Counted from the stretch's first letter, positions 19,935 to 30,627 are shown. The stretch is 64,000 bases of DNA from Chloroflexi bacterium GWB2_49_20 (GCA_001796335.1 MGMF01000001.1:248001-312000); one strand, 5' to 3'. The notes: generated by a model from the sequence alone, not told the origin. A program made the numbers and translations.

Positions 19935-20898
19935 TCTGATCCAGCAATTCCAGGAATTCGTCAGGAGGTCTCTGGCTTAATAACTCCTTGCGGGCTTCAC
20001 GATCCAATCCATGCTGCAGGAGATATTGCACCGCGTGTTTTCGAAACAAGCGCTGCCCAATTTCCGATCCATAAAATTCAATATTGCGCTCAAGATGGGT
20101 ACACACCAACTGGCGTACCTGCTCGTATGCGACCTGGTCACGCTCCAATCTGGAAAATATCCAAGGGTTGGCAATCGCCCCGCGCCCGATCATGACTGCC
20201 TGGCAGCCGGTCGCCTGTTTCATGTGTTCGATATCAGCAACCTTTTTGATATCCCCATTTCCGATCACTGGTATTTTTACCACAGAACAAACTTCAGCAA
20301 TGGCATCCAGGTCAACCTGTCCGGCCAGCCCTTGCTGCTTGGTGCGGGCATGGACCGCGATCAGAGCCCCGCCATTTTCTTCAATGATCCGGGCGATCAA
20401 GACATGATTGCGGCAATCATCCCAACCCAGACGAATTTTGCCAGTCACTGGAACATCCAGCATGCTGCTCAATTTCTTGAAAATGTGCGCCACTTTCAGG
20501 GGGGTACGCATCAAACCCACCCCGGCACCATGATGGGTGACAGTCCGGGCTGGGCAGCCCATGTTGATATCAATGATGTCCGGTCCCAAGACTTGAGCTT
20601 TGAGTGCGGCCCTCACGATCAAATCCGGATCATCCCCATAGATCTGGAAAACCACGGGGCGTTCTGCCTGTGTGAACTTTAATTTTACTATAGGCCGCCG
20701 GGATTTTCGCAGGATGACATCCACCTTGACAAACTCGGTGTAACTCATGGCGGAGCCCAGCTCCCGGCACAAGGAGCGAAAAGGCCAATCTGAATATCCA
20801 TCCATGGGCGCCAGGATAGCGTCCCCATAAATGGGTATATTCCGCACCTGGAAGGTGGGAGTATTGATCGAGTCGGATCGCGAAATACTATCAGGCAC
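19915..20898 (-). CDS. dus: tRNA-dihydrouridine synthase
   Basis: FMN enzyme that reduces uridine to dihydrouridine in the D-loop of tRNA (327 residues). Motifs: APMDGYSDWPFRSLCRELGS at the N-terminus, NMGCPARTV with the catalytic Cys, TGKIRLGWDD, AVHARTKQQ and MIGRGAIANPWIF for phosphate binding. It is most like the DusB/Nifr3 branch, but the subtype is not certain. It overlaps the convergent gene at its 3' end. Confidence 0.93.
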   Translation of the reverse strand: MPDSISRSDSINTPTFQVRNIPIYGDAILAPMDGYSDWPFRSLCRELGSAMSYTEFVKVDVILRKSRRPIVKLKFTQAERPVVFQIYGDDPDLIVRAALKAQVLGPDIIDINMGCPARTVTHHGAGVGLMRTPLKVAHIFKKLSSMLDVPVTGKIRLGWDDCRNHVLIARIIEENGGALIAVHARTKQQGLAGQVDLDAIAEVCSVVKIPVIGNGDIKKVADIEHMKQATGCQAVMIGRGAIANPWIFSRLERDQVAYEQVRQLVCTHLERNIEFYGSEIGQRLFRKHAVQYLLQHGLDREARKELLSQRPPDEFLELLDQINAISQ

Positions 20899-21185
20899 GG
20901 ATGAATTATATCAATAGACATCTTACCCACCTGCCAAAATAACTTTTACTGAGGGTCGAATGGGTATAATAATATTAGCGAAAGCCAGCATTCGAAGGTT
21001 TTGTTGGGTTTCGGAGCAGAGAACAACATGATAACCCAATCGCTTAATACCCCTCAACCCAACCTACCAAAAATCCGTTAAGACTCAGACTTAGAGAGGA
21101 AACAACTTAATGAAAAGGATTGGTCTCAAGGAGACTCTCACTTTTAGATTAGTCTCATTTTGATTATTGTATTTTGGACAAACTC

Positions 21186-21728
21186 TTATTTTTTGAGTTT
21201 TTCAATAAATTGCTTGCGGAATTTGGTCACCTTTGGGGCAACCACTATGCCACAATATGGCTGGTTAGGATTATTCGCGAAATAGTTCTGGTGATAATCT
21301 TCAGCCTTGTAGAATTTCTCAAAAGGGACCACCTGCGTCACAATATGATCTCCCCAGATGTGATTCTGGTCCAAGTCAGTGATGGTCTGCTGTGCAATAA
21401 GATTCTGCTCTGGGGAGTGGTAAAAAATTGCCGAACGATATTGTGTGCCAGTATCCCCTCCCTGACGGTTAAGCGTGGTTGGATCATGTATGGCAAAAAA
21501 GATATTCAGGAGATCTGTATATGTGATCCCCTTTGGATCAAAAGTAACCTGGACTACTTCAGCGTGACCGGTTTCCTGTTCACAAACCTGGCGGTAAGTT
21601 GGGTTTACCAGGGTACCACCGGAGAAACCAGACTCAACTTTAAGGACACCCCTCAGTTCAACAAACACAGCTTCCAGGCACCAGAAACATCCACCGGCTA
21701 AAGTTGCAATTTGGGAACCAGATTCCAT
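21186..21728 (-). CDS. msrA: Peptide-methionine (S)-S-oxide reductase
   Basis: MsrA repairs oxidised methionine in proteins using thioredoxin-type reductants. The catalytic GCFWCLEAVF motif is near residue 15, followed by SGFSGG and the family segments VTFDPKGITYTDLL, FFAIHDPTTLNRQGGDTG and QYRSAIFYHS. The length of 180 residues is typical for a stand-alone MsrA. There is no msrB nearby. Confidence 0.96.
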   Translation of the reverse strand: MESGSQIATLAGGCFWCLEAVFVELRGVLKVESGFSGGTLVNPTYRQVCEQETGHAEVVQVTFDPKGITYTDLLNIFFAIHDPTTLNRQGGDTGTQYRSAIFYHSPEQNLIAQQTITDLDQNHIWGDHIVTQVVPFEKFYKAEDYHQNYFANNPNQPYCGIVVAPKVTKFRKQFIEKLKK

Positions 21729-21818
21729 GAGGTTACTCCTTTTATCGATAAATTTGTAACTTTTGAAAAATATGGGGTATGGTGGCCTATATAAGCGAAA
21801 TTATTGTGTGCCAATTTC

Positions 21819-21853
21819 CAAGTCCCGGTAAAACTACCGGGACTTGTTTTTTT
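21819..21853 (+). terminator. Hairpin with T-run on the plus strand between msrA and clpC
   Basis: A 12-bp perfect stem (21819-21830 with 21835-21846), AAAC loop and seven T at 21847-21853. The T-run is on the plus strand although both neighbouring genes are on the minus strand, so it may stop antisense transcription, or act on the minus strand without a U-tract. Confidence 0.6.
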
Positions 21854-21873
21854 CGAGGATCCCAAGAGCTGGG

Positions 21874-24348
21874 TTAAACTCCTTCAGGCACCAGTTCCGG
21901 TTCTGCTTTCTTCTGTTTCTTTAGAACCACATCTTCGCCATCCACATCCACCAGGATGACATCCCCCTCCATAAATTCACCCGAAAGCAATGCATCAGAG
22001 AGCTTGTCTTCCACCAACTGCTGGATGACGCGGCGCAGGGGGCGAGCACCCATATCCGGGTCAAAGCCCTGTGTAGCCATCAAGTTCAGCGCTTCTTCCG
22101 TGGCTGTAAGCGTGACAGAATGCTCGGTCAGGCGGGTGCTGACCTTGTCCAGTTCCAGGTTCACAATCTGGCGGATATCGTCCTGGTTTAGTGAGCGGAA
22201 AACGATCACACTATCCACCCGGTTGATGAATTCAGGACGGAAGACTTTCTTCAGCGAAACGGTCAATTTTTTGCGCATTTCTTCATAGGAGACTTTCTCT
22301 TCGGTTTTCTCATCCCGTTTAAGTTTGAAACCCAGCGCGGTCTGACGCTTGATATCTTCAGCGCCCACATTGGATGTCATCACGATGATGGCATTGCGGA
22401 AATCCACCTTGCGGCCGCGTGCGTCCGAAAGGTGACCCTCTTCCATGATCTGCAGCAGCATGTTATGAACTTCTGGATGCGCCTTTTCCACTTCATCAAA
22501 AACCACAATGGAGTAGGGTCGGCGGCGCAGCGCTTCGGTCAATTGCCCGGCATCCTCATAGCCCACATACCCGGGTGGAGAGCCTACCAACCGACTGCCG
22601 GTATGGCGTTCCATGAACTCAGACATATCCAGTTGGATGAGAGCTTCCTCACTGCCAAACATGAATTTGGCCAGGGCTTTGGTCAATTCGGTCTTACCAA
22701 CACCCGTGGGACCAAGGAATATAAATGATCCAATGGGTCGGCGCGGGTCTTTCAAACCAGCGCGTGCCCGGCGGACCGCCTTGGAAATAGCCTGGATGGC
22801 ATCCTCCTGACCGATGATATGCTTTTGCAGTTCAGCTTCCATTTCCAGCAAACGTTGGGATTCTTCCTGGGCGATCTGCATGACCGGCACCCCGGTCCAC
22901 ATGGCAACCAACTCGGCAATGTCGTTGGGTCCAACCACCGGGCTGTTGGCGCGGTCCCAACCGGTGCGCATCAGGTTGATCTGCTCTGTAATGGCAGTCT
23001 CCCGATCCGTTAATGTCTTTAACTCTTCCGTTTGACCATCTTCCTGGGCAAGGGCACGGTTTGAACGGATCTGTTTCAACTGCGTGTACAGGTCTTTGGA
23101 CGAGACAGCCGCGTCTGACTTGTACATACGCACGCGCGAGGAGGTTTCATCGATCAGGTCAATAGCCTTATCAGGCAGGAATCGTTCGGTCACATAGCGT
23201 GAAGATAGATGCGCAGCAGCTTCAATCGCTTCATCGGAAATGATCAGGTGATGATGGTCTTCGTACATTTTGCGAATGCCGCGCAGGATCTCAATGGTTT
23301 CATCCACACTGGGTTCTTCCACAATAATGGGCTGGAAACGACGCTCCAGGGCGGCATCAGATTCAATGTTTTTACGATATTCATCCAGGGTGGTTGCACC
23401 GATCACTTGCAGCTCGCCACGTGAAAGGGCGGGCTTAAGGATATTGGCTGCATCCACCGATGAGCCAGCCGAACCGGCTCCCACCAGCATGTGTACTTCA
23501 TCAATGAACAGGATCGATCCGGATTGCTTAAGCTCATCAATGACACGTTTCAGGCGTTCCTCAAATTGGCCGCGATACATGGTCCCCGCTACCAGGGACC
23601 CGACGTCCAGGCGCAGGACTCGTTTGTCCATCAGGGGGGCAGGTACATCTCCATCGACAATGCGCTGAGCCAGTCCCTCCACGATGGCGGTCTTGCCCAC
23701 CCCGGGTTCACCTATCAGCGCCGGGTTGTTCTTGGTACGGCGAGCCAGGATTTGAATAACACGTTCAATTTCCATCTGGCGACCGATGACCGGGTCAAGT
23801 TTATCCTGTTCAGCCAGGGTGGTCAGATCAACTGCCAGCTGGTCCACCAGGGGGGTTTTTGGCTCGTTCTTTGAAGCGGGTTTAATAGAACCTTCGGGTA
23901 CTGCATTGGAACTGCCCTCATGCAGGATCCGGCGAGTCTGGCGCCTGACCTGGTCCGGGGTAACACCCAGTTTGTTCAATACCTCCAGGGCAGCCCCATC
24001 CGTGCGAACCAGCCCGAGCAGGAGATGTTCAGTACCCACATATTGATGGCTCAAGCGTTGAGCTTCTTCAACTGCAAACCCGAGCACTTTTTGAGTATCG
24101 GGTGCCAGTTCAATCTTGACATCCATATTATCGCCATCGACAGATATGCGCGAAACCATCTCACGCACCCGGCCGGATTCAAGACCCAACTCACGCAAGA
24201 CTCGCCCGGCTACACCGCCATCTTCTTCCAGCAAACCCAACAATAAATGTTCGGTTCCAATATATCTCTGATGTGTCTTTTCAGCTTCCTGGTGAGCCAG
24301 GCTTAAAACCCGGCGTGCTCGTTGGGTAAATCTTTCCGTGCCTGCCAT
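21874..24348 (-). CDS. clpC: ClpC-type AAA+ ATPase
   Basis: HSP100 unfoldase that feeds substrates to ClpP (824 residues, usual length). Order: two Clp_N repeats (both with [13 protein letters not shown]-like or [12 protein letters not shown] sequence), first AAA+ module with GEPGVGKTA and [20 protein letters not shown], a central UVR/M-domain segment, second AAA+ module with [15 protein letters not shown] and [15 protein letters not shown], and a C-terminal domain. No ctsR, mcsA or mcsB is adjacent, unlike Firmicutes clpC operons. Confidence 0.96.
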   Translation of the reverse strand: MAGTERFTQRARRVLSLAHQEAEKTHQRYIGTEHLLLGLLEEDGGVAGRVLRELGLESGRVREMVSRISVDGDNMDVKIELAPDTQKVLGFAVEEAQRLSHQYVGTEHLLLGLVRTDGAALEVLNKLGVTPDQVRRQTRRILHEGSSNAVPEGSIKPASKNEPKTPLVDQLAVDLTTLAEQDKLDPVIGRQMEIERVIQILARRTKNNPALIGEPGVGKTAIVEGLAQRIVDGDVPAPLMDKRVLRLDVGSLVAGTMYRGQFEERLKRVIDELKQSGSILFIDEVHMLVGAGSAGSSVDAANILKPALSRGELQVIGATTLDEYRKNIESDAALERRFQPIIVEEPSVDETIEILRGIRKMYEDHHHLIISDEAIEAAAHLSSRYVTERFLPDKAIDLIDETSSRVRMYKSDAAVSSKDLYTQLKQIRSNRALAQEDGQTEELKTLTDRETAITEQINLMRTGWDRANSPVVGPNDIAELVAMWTGVPVMQIAQEESQRLLEMEAELQKHIIGQEDAIQAISKAVRRARAGLKDPRRPIGSFIFLGPTGVGKTELTKALAKFMFGSEEALIQLDMSEFMERHTGSRLVGSPPGYVGYEDAGQLTEALRRRPYSIVVFDEVEKAHPEVHNMLLQIMEEGHLSDARGRKVDFRNAIIVMTSNVGAEDIKRQTALGFKLKRDEKTEEKVSYEEMRKKLTVSLKKVFRPEFINRVDSVIVFRSLNQDDIRQIVNLELDKVSTRLTEHSVTLTATEEALNLMATQGFDPDMGARPLRRVIQQLVEDKLSDALLSGEFMEGDVILVDVDGEDVVLKKQKKAEPELVPEGV

Positions 24349-24682
24349 AAAATATCTCCTGAATAATTACCATCCATCACCGGTGACCCACTTCTCAACG
24401 GTGGAGCTTGTTCCCAGCCCAGGTTTTCCCTTATAAATGAAAACTCCATTTTTAAAGATGAGCACCTGTCTATAATAGATAAAATCTGTCTGGTTTGATT
24501 TTACCAAAAAGCAACCCCAGTTTCATATGAGAAAGATTAGAGTTTATTGGTTATCATGAATTTGTGAATCACACCTTCTGCGGGAGTCCATAGGAAATAA
24601 AACGGAGATCCCCAGGTTGTGGTGATCTCCGTCAATTCCTTTAATATTCTCCGGAAGAGACAAGCTTATCTTACGATAAAGG
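24349..24682. other. Intergenic region clpC-helicase
   Basis: 334 bp without a gene. It holds the helicase terminator at 24594-24632 and presumably the clpC promoter. I see no CIRCE element or CtsR heptad repeat. Confidence 0.6.
24594..24632 (-). terminator. Intrinsic terminator of the DEAD-box helicase gene
   Basis: A 9-bp stem ACGGAGATC (24602-24610) with GATCTCCGT (24624-24632). On the minus strand it is followed by the T-rich tract TTTTATTT. Confidence 0.85.
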
Positions 24683-25930
24683 TTATTTATTTCCCGTCCG
24701 GTGATTTTGCTGAAAGCGTGATGCAGGGCGACTGATGACTTTCACACCCCGGGCTGCCAATGTCTGGCGCGGCGGTCGTTGGCTGACGACCGGCTTGGCC
24801 GGTGCTGCAACGCTGTAATCATAATCTTCCAGGGTCAATTTGGGCAATTTTTGCCCCATGATCTTTTCCAGTTCACGCACCATCTCATGATCTTCGGGAG
24901 TTACCAGCGTAAAAGCATCGCCAGCACGTTCCATGCGCCCGGTGCGGCCAATGCGGTGGATATAGGCATCTGCAGTATCGGGTATATCATAATTGATGAC
25001 ATGTGAGATGCTTTCCACATCCAGGCCGCGTGCAGCGATATCTGTGGCCACCATGATCTGGTAACGGCCTCTCTTGAAACCATTCAGAGCTTCCTGGCGC
25101 TGTCCCTGTGAACGATTGCCGTGCAGGCTGGTTACACGGAAACCAGAATTTTCGATCTGCATGGCCAGCTTTTGAGCACGATGCTTGGTGCGGGTGAAGA
25201 TCAGCACGGAGTTGGTGTCTGTCCGCTTGAGCAGTTGCATCAGCAACCCGGCTTTCAGGTGTTGTGGCACCGGGTAGAGTGCATGCGTAACGGTGATCGC
25301 CGGGCGGCTGAGCCCAATGGCAATGCGCTGTGGATTGCGCAGCGTCTGAGAGGCCAGTTGTTCGATCTCGCGCGGGAAAGTGGCCGAGAAAAGCATGGTC
25401 TGGCGTCTGACAGGCAGGCGCGCAATAATGCGCTTGACATCCGGCAAAAAGCCCATGTCGAACATGCGGTCAGCTTCGTCGAGCACCAGGAACTCAACGA
25501 AGTCGAGCTTGGCATGCCCCTGTGCGATCAAATCCAGCAGCCGGCCAGGGCAGGCTACCAGGATCTCAACACCAGAGCGCAAAGCTTTGATCTGCGGAGT
25601 TGCCCCCACACCCCCATAGATGGTGGCACTGCGCAGATTGGTGGCATTGCCGAGCTGGCTGATGGTGTCGTGGATCTGTTCCGCCAGTTCACGGGTGGGG
25701 GTAACGATCAGGGCGCGCGTACGATTGCGCGCTCCATTGACCAATTTGTTCAGGATAGGCAGAACGAAGGCTGCGGTCTTCCCGGTACCAGTCTGGGCTG
25801 TACCGATCAAGTCCTGACCGGTGAGAGCAGCAGGCATGGCTGCCGTTTGGATGGGAGTCGGGTCGGTATATCCCGCCCGTTGGATGCCCGTCATTAAGCG
25901 GGCATCAAGATTAAATTGAACGAATGACAC
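24683..25930 (-). CDS. DEAD-box RNA helicase
   Basis: ATP-dependent RNA helicase of the RhlE/CshA type for RNA remodelling (about 415 residues). Motifs: Q motif YTDPTPIQ, AQTGTGKTAAF, PTRELAEQI, VLDEADRMFDMGF, LFSATF and HRIGRTGR. A short basic C-terminal tail (RPASRFQQNHRTGNK) probably contacts RNA. The GTG at 25930 begins SFVQFNLD and has AAAGGA about 7 nt upstream; the alternative start at 25963 adds eleven unlikely residues. Confidence 0.93.
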   Translation of the reverse strand: MSFVQFNLDARLMTGIQRAGYTDPTPIQTAAMPAALTGQDLIGTAQTGTGKTAAFVLPILNKLVNGARNRTRALIVTPTRELAEQIHDTISQLGNATNLRSATIYGGVGATPQIKALRSGVEILVACPGRLLDLIAQGHAKLDFVEFLVLDEADRMFDMGFLPDVKRIIARLPVRRQTMLFSATFPREIEQLASQTLRNPQRIAIGLSRPAITVTHALYPVPQHLKAGLLMQLLKRTDTNSVLIFTRTKHRAQKLAMQIENSGFRVTSLHGNRSQGQRQEALNGFKRGRYQIMVATDIAARGLDVESISHVINYDIPDTADAYIHRIGRTGRMERAGDAFTLVTPEDHEMVRELEKIMGQKLPKLTLEDYDYSVAAPAKPVVSQRPPRQTLAARGVKVISRPASRFQQNHRTGNK

Positions 25931-26143
25931 TGTTTTTCCTTTTTTACAATAGACCCCTGGCAAAAGCCATCTGATACAACTGCGGCATATTGCGGGATGT
26001 CCAAAATATTCACAGGATGAGTTGTTGGTTTAAAACCAGACAGAATCCATCATTGTGATTGAATGGGTTTCAGAAGTCTATTTATTGTCAGGGGGATCGA
26101 GCGGACGCTCAAAGGATAACAGATGCAAAGACTGCTGAACTGA

Positions 26144-26467
26144 TCACCTCTGGTTTGTGCATGGCGAGATGACAGGATAAAGAAGATAATCTATAATAGC
26201 AGGGCTGTCAAGGGCAGGTTTGACAGGGCAGGATTTACAGGGCAGGTTCGGTTGTAAAGCGGAATTGATAAACCAGTCTCCTTGCATCCCGGCACGTATC
26301 ATGGACATGTGGACGGAGTAATCCTGTGGATCAAAGAAAACACTCTTATAGGCCAGATTCACGGTTCCAGCAGAATATCCCACCCAATTGGGGATGGAGC
26401 TGAAAACCATGATTAGGAGGATGCTAATTGCCAGCCAAAGTCGTTCTTTCTGAGTTGTTATTTTCAA
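26144..26467 (-). pseudogene. Truncated N-terminus of a large membrane protein
   Basis: The first 65 or so residues have one hydrophobic helix and the pattern SIPNWVGYSAGT then YSVHMSMIRAGMQGDW. This is typical of the N-terminus of long polytopic membrane proteins or glycosyltransferases in this group. The frame then runs into a short tandem repeat at 26210-26250 and stops after 107 residues, so the rest of the gene is missing. It abuts the 5' end of the following minus-strand reading region and is probably a deletion remnant. Confidence 0.5.
26210..26250. repeat. Three-copy tandem repeat, 14-15 bp unit
   Basis: The unit AGGGCAGGTTTGAC occurs three times with small changes (AGGGCAGGTTTGAC, AGGGCAGGATTTAC, AGGGCAGGTTCGG). 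It lies inside the truncated membrane-protein frame and probably marks the breakpoint. Confidence 0.7.
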
Positions 26468-26476
26468 CCTTCCATA

Positions 26477-28477
26477 TCAGGGTGTGCCGAGATAATAAAG
26501 AGAATAACTTTCTCCAAAATTTGTGGGTGGGGGAAGTTTGTCAAGGAGCCTTTTCAGTTGCACCCATTCCTCATTTGTGTCCCATGTTTCATTCTCTCGG
26601 AAAAAATTTGCTCCGTCCAGGTTTAGTAATAGATGCGTAAAACCCTGTTTTTGCCAGGACGCGAGAATCCTATCAGCAGATTCATAAGTACGGACATCGT
26701 GATACCAACGATCAATCACTTCATCCGGGTCGCATTTCGGCAAACAATATAGACTGCGTGTCTCCCAAAGCATAAGAACCCGGGTTCCTGCCGGCAACGC
26801 CTGGATGGCTTGCATGGCAGGCGCGTACCAACCAAGATGATCGGTAATATACTCATTTTCAGATCGCAGACCGAACATAACATCAGTTGCGGCCTGGCTC
26901 TGAGCCTTTAAACCCGTTTCGAATATGGCAAAACCAAAAACCAACAATATCAGAGCAGATGCAATCCTTCCAAAGCGGATTCCTTTGATTTTTAACCTAC
27001 TAAACGCAGTGAAACCCGCTCCTCCCAATATCGCCCAAGCTGGGAAAAACGAAAAGTAGAGCCTACTTTGGTTGAGAAGCCCGACCAACTGGCTGGCGAT
27101 TGCCCAAACAATTAAGCCCATTCCGGTAATAAACGCAGCACTCAGGATCGCTGTTTTTTCAGACTTCGTACGTTCACGCCAACCCGCTCCGCACATCAGA
27201 CTCAACCCCAACAATAACGGCCCAATCGAAGCGGAATATCCAATTTTCCCATCCAAGCCCCAAACGGTGGCCTGCCAGGGTAGGAGAAGCATTTCGAGCC
27301 AGGGGCGGGCAACTGAATTTTTTTGGTAAAAATCCAAGCGAATCTGATCCATTGCACCGGATGGGTATAGGAGTGGATAAACCGGGTTACCTGTAGCAAG
27401 AGCATTTTTAGCAAGCCACGGAGAAAATACGAGAACCGCTGAAAACCCGAACAGAAGAAGCGTTATTAGAGTAGTACGCCAGGGGAGAGATTTGAACTTG
27501 CTCAAGATGACGATCATCCCTCCCAGAAGCAAAATCCCGGCTGTATACTTTGTCGCCAACGTCATGCCGGCAAAAATACCTGCCAGAACGATACTTTTTG
27601 GTTCCATATTTCCAAGCCATTCATCCATGGCAATAATCATGGCTGTGGCAAAAAACATCGACGGCCATTCGACATATCCCCAAGCTATCGAAGCAGATAA
27701 TGTCTCTCCTACCAACAAACATGCAAAGGCCGCCCAAGCTGCATGATACCCAAGCCGTTCCTTTGTATAACTGAATATTCCTGCCAGGGTCAGGAATCCA
27801 ATTGACCAACCAAGCAGGGTTGCAGCTTCATTACCACCAAATAACATTGCAAGAGTATGCAACATTTCTGTCTCTTCAGGCATGCCCCAGAACATATTAT
27901 CAGGCAGGTAAGTTACACGACCTTCGATTAAGTATGCACGAGGAATGGCAAGGTGATAGGTTAATGTATCGAATTCAAGGGGTGGGGCAAGGGAAACGAT
28001 AAAACTGCAGGTCAAAATGAAAATCCCAAAGACAGCGATTGTTTTTCCAAAACGCCCTGATTGATTCCACGCTTCTTTCAGGGCAATCCATGAACGTAAC
28101 CAGTCAAGGATATTGTTAAAAAGCAGGAATCCGCTCAGTATCAAAATGGACGCAATTATCCACAAGTTGAAGCCCAGAGTAGCGCCTAAAGCTAATGTTA
28201 TGACACTGAGAATACCTAATCCGAGCGCAACCTGGGTGATCGTCTTAGAAAGAGGCTGATCTGTGCAGCCTTTCAGGATTTTGAATCCAATGCCTCCTGC
28301 GAGCGAGATGATTCCGAAGACTACCAGAACGCGCCAGGCTGCAATCAGCAAGCTGATCATTTCATCAGTGGAAAATGGTTTATGGGTGTAATAATAGCCA
28401 ATCAGAACTGTGATGAGCCAGAGTAAGCCAAGTGCTCCATAAACGATGGTTTTTCTGAAAGGATGGGATGTGTTCAT
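26477..28477 (-). CDS. Polytopic membrane glycosyltransferase-like protein (ArnT/RgtA type)
   Basis: A 666-residue protein with about a dozen hydrophobic helices and a C-terminal soluble domain. The loop after the early helices reads APPLEFDTLTYHLAIPRAYL, with an acidic residue where GT-C glycosyltransferases (GT39/GT83) bind lipid-phosphate sugar donors. It probably transfers a sugar from a polyprenyl carrier outside the membrane. The stop lies 2 nt past the next gene's region, making a tight pair with the gene at 28480. Confidence 0.7.
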   Translation of the reverse strand: MNTSHPFRKTIVYGALGLLWLITVLIGYYYTHKPFSTDEMISLLIAAWRVLVVFGIISLAGGIGFKILKGCTDQPLSKTITQVALGLGILSVITLALGATLGFNLWIIASILILSGFLLFNNILDWLRSWIALKEAWNQSGRFGKTIAVFGIFILTCSFIVSLAPPLEFDTLTYHLAIPRAYLIEGRVTYLPDNMFWGMPEETEMLHTLAMLFGGNEAATLLGWSIGFLTLAGIFSYTKERLGYHAAWAAFACLLVGETLSASIAWGYVEWPSMFFATAMIIAMDEWLGNMEPKSIVLAGIFAGMTLATKYTAGILLLGGMIVILSKFKSLPWRTTLITLLLFGFSAVLVFSPWLAKNALATGNPVYPLLYPSGAMDQIRLDFYQKNSVARPWLEMLLLPWQATVWGLDGKIGYSASIGPLLLGLSLMCGAGWRERTKSEKTAILSAAFITGMGLIVWAIASQLVGLLNQSRLYFSFFPAWAILGGAGFTAFSRLKIKGIRFGRIASALILLVFGFAIFETGLKAQSQAATDVMFGLRSENEYITDHLGWYAPAMQAIQALPAGTRVLMLWETRSLYCLPKCDPDEVIDRWYHDVRTYESADRILASWQKQGFTHLLLNLDGANFFRENETWDTNEEWVQLKRLLDKLPPPTNFGESYSLYYLGTP

Positions 28478-28479
28478 GG

Positions 28480-30048
28480 TTATCCGGAGAAAAGATATAC
28501 ACCCAAATCGCCAAATTTTTGAATTTTGAGAAGTGAATAATGTGCGGTCAGCCAGGAAAGTTGGGGATGCGTCTGTTCACCCGCCTGCGTATACTCTTGA
28601 ATGGATTGATCGAAGATAATGAACCAGATTCGACCAGCCTTCCCGACAGCGCCTTCCATATCCGCTCGCGCCTCCAACCCGAGAACCTGTTGCGTGGCCA
28701 GCGCGAGAGTGTCCACACCGGATCCGAGTTGGTCAGCGATGAAGACTTGCGGAAAATCGCGGTCATAATAGACGGCAGGTAACAGGGTCAATTTGCTGGA
28801 ATGGATGATGATGTCTCCATCATCGTATTCGGAGTTCAGAAACGCGTCCAGTTCCCGGTAAGGCGCATAAGGAAAACCCTTATATGTGAGGTTCTGATAA
28901 AGGCCAATGACCACCCCGACCAATAGCAAGATTGTTAATCCATTACGAACTACCCCGGGAAGGGAGCCATCGAACAATGCCCATGCCAGCCAGATGCAAA
29001 AGATTACACCACTCGGTAGCAGCACGCGCTCTATGTAAACCGGGACCCATTGAGAGAAGAGAAATAGCAGGAGGGGAGGCGTAAAGGATAGATAGAGCAA
29101 CCATTGCGCATTCGAGTTATGATTGTTGCGATGGAATGTTTGCAAGATGGCGATGGATACTACAACAAGCGCGATGAAGAGACTGACAAAGAGCAAACCG
29201 TTGGGGAGTGGCAGATTCGTCACGTAGACGAGCAGAAGTGTGAAGATTTTTTCAATACCAGGTCGGGCTATCCAGTAAGCAGTGGATATTTTAGTAAATT
29301 GACCTGGTATATATAAAAGCCACGGTAGGTAGAGCAATAATGCACCCAGCCCGGATAAGGTGACTGCAATCAGGGATTTCCAGTCCTTGCGGAAGAGGGG
29401 AGTGAGGGCAAGCGGCATAAGATAGAACGCGGCCAGGTTGTGGGTGTACTGGGCCAGTGCAGAGGAAATGGCAAAGATCAGCCACCATTTTATCCCTCTC
29501 TTCTTTGCAGCGCGCACGAAAGCATAAGTGGCAAGCATCAGCCAAAATGCCAGGAATGAGTACATGCGGATCTCTTGCGAGTAATGCACCTGGAATGGTG
29601 CTAGTGCGACAAAAACCCCGGTCAGCACAGCTAACTTTTCATTAAATAGTTCACGCGCCAAGAGATAAGCTAACCCCACAGTTGCCACACCAGCAATAAT
29701 GGATAAGATCCGCACCGCAATCAGGGAAGTTCCAAAGACCTGCATCCATATCCAGAGCAGGGTGTAATATCCCAATGGGTGGATGTCTGCTGCACCAGCG
29801 CCGGTAGAGGTTAATGTGCCGTAGATCATTGCCCCCAGGCCTTTTCCCGAGAAAAGGATGGAGAAAGCCTCGTCATACCAGATTGGACGGGAGGAGATCC
29901 CGGGAAGGCGGATTGCTAGCCCAAACAAAAGGAGAACGGGGAAAGAATTGCGCTTCAGTAGAGTCGCGATTGACAGGCGAATACCTTTGCCTGTGTGGTT
30001 TATTTTTGTCAGATGCTGGATCCGGTTTACTTTAAAAAAGTCTCCCAC
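28480..30048 (-). CDS. GT-C family membrane glycosyltransferase
   Basis: A 522-residue protein. WYDEAFSILF (about residues 56-65) is the GT39-like extracytoplasmic catalytic DE motif. HPLGYYTLLWIW and VALAPFQVHYSQEIRMYS are typical of RgtA/ArnT-like polyprenyl-phosphate sugar transferases. It has about 10-11 hydrophobic helices and a C-terminal periplasm-type domain. It starts with GTG at 30048, the only start before the family sequence. It is immediately upstream of a second membrane glycosyltransferase (2-nt gap), so the two form an operon. Confidence 0.8.
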   Translation of the reverse strand: MGDFFKVNRIQHLTKINHTGKGIRLSIATLLKRNSFPVLLLFGLAIRLPGISSRPIWYDEAFSILFSGKGLGAMIYGTLTSTGAGAADIHPLGYYTLLWIWMQVFGTSLIAVRILSIIAGVATVGLAYLLARELFNEKLAVLTGVFVALAPFQVHYSQEIRMYSFLAFWLMLATYAFVRAAKKRGIKWWLIFAISSALAQYTHNLAAFYLMPLALTPLFRKDWKSLIAVTLSGLGALLLYLPWLLYIPGQFTKISTAYWIARPGIEKIFTLLLVYVTNLPLPNGLLFVSLFIALVVVSIAILQTFHRNNHNSNAQWLLYLSFTPPLLLFLFSQWVPVYIERVLLPSGVIFCIWLAWALFDGSLPGVVRNGLTILLLVGVVIGLYQNLTYKGFPYAPYRELDAFLNSEYDDGDIIIHSSKLTLLPAVYYDRDFPQVFIADQLGSGVDTLALATQQVLGLEARADMEGAVGKAGRIWFIIFDQSIQEYTQAGEQTHPQLSWLTAHYSLLKIQKFGDLGVYLFSG

Positions 30049-30200
30049 CCAGGGTTCGCGCTCCTCTGTTGAAATTATGATGGATTAACAGGCTACACTA
30101 CTTAATGATAACCGAATTCTACCCCAAGCGCCGCAATGATTTGTGCTTTTTTATCCATCTTCATCAATTTATTGAGACGGTGCTTTCCTTTTTCTATATT

Positions 30201-30569
30201 TTATCTCTGTTTTTTTAAATTTTCAGCAACTCTAAATTTCACAATTTTACTGATTAATTCCAACGGTAGTGGTTCGTCTATTGGAAACCTTATCGTACCC
30301 TTTGAACCTTCATAAATGGATAATTCATTTTTAAATTCCTCAATTCCACTTGGTGTGGGATAAAACCCGATATGGTTTTTATAAGCAGCAAAATGGACTA
30401 AATTGCCATTCTGAAAGAAGGTAGGCATTTGATAACTTATCTTTTCCACGGCGCCAGGCGCGGAGTCTTTTATGGTTGCCCGTAAACCTTTCAGTTTTAA
30501 TTGTACTTCTTCAGGAAAGATTGCAATATACTCATCAATTGATTTATTACTATTCTTATTTCTTTCCAT
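30201..30569 (-). CDS. DUF1801 / YdhG-like protein
   Basis: A 122-residue soluble protein of the DUF1801 family. Typical features are SIDEYIAIFPEEVQLKLKGL, ISYQMPTFFQNGNLVHFAAY, HIGFYPTPSGIEEF and KGTIRFPIDEPLP. The molecular function of the family is poorly known. It is a monocistronic gene between glycosyltransferase and lipA, with a good AAGGAT-type site upstream of the ATG. Confidence 0.88.
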   Translation of the reverse strand: MERNKNSNKSIDEYIAIFPEEVQLKLKGLRATIKDSAPGAVEKISYQMPTFFQNGNLVHFAAYKNHIGFYPTPSGIEEFKNELSIYEGSKGTIRFPIDEPLPLELISKIVKFRVAENLKKQR

Positions 30570-30627
30570 GAGTTATCCTTTTTTTTCTGACGATTAATGC
30601 GATGGTTACAATTTGGCAATCGTTAAT

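Noticed and set aside
21110-21163. 17-codon ORF with GAGAGG upstream
   Set aside because: Too short, with no conserved feature or partner; the surrounding 290 bp look like leader or decayed sequence.
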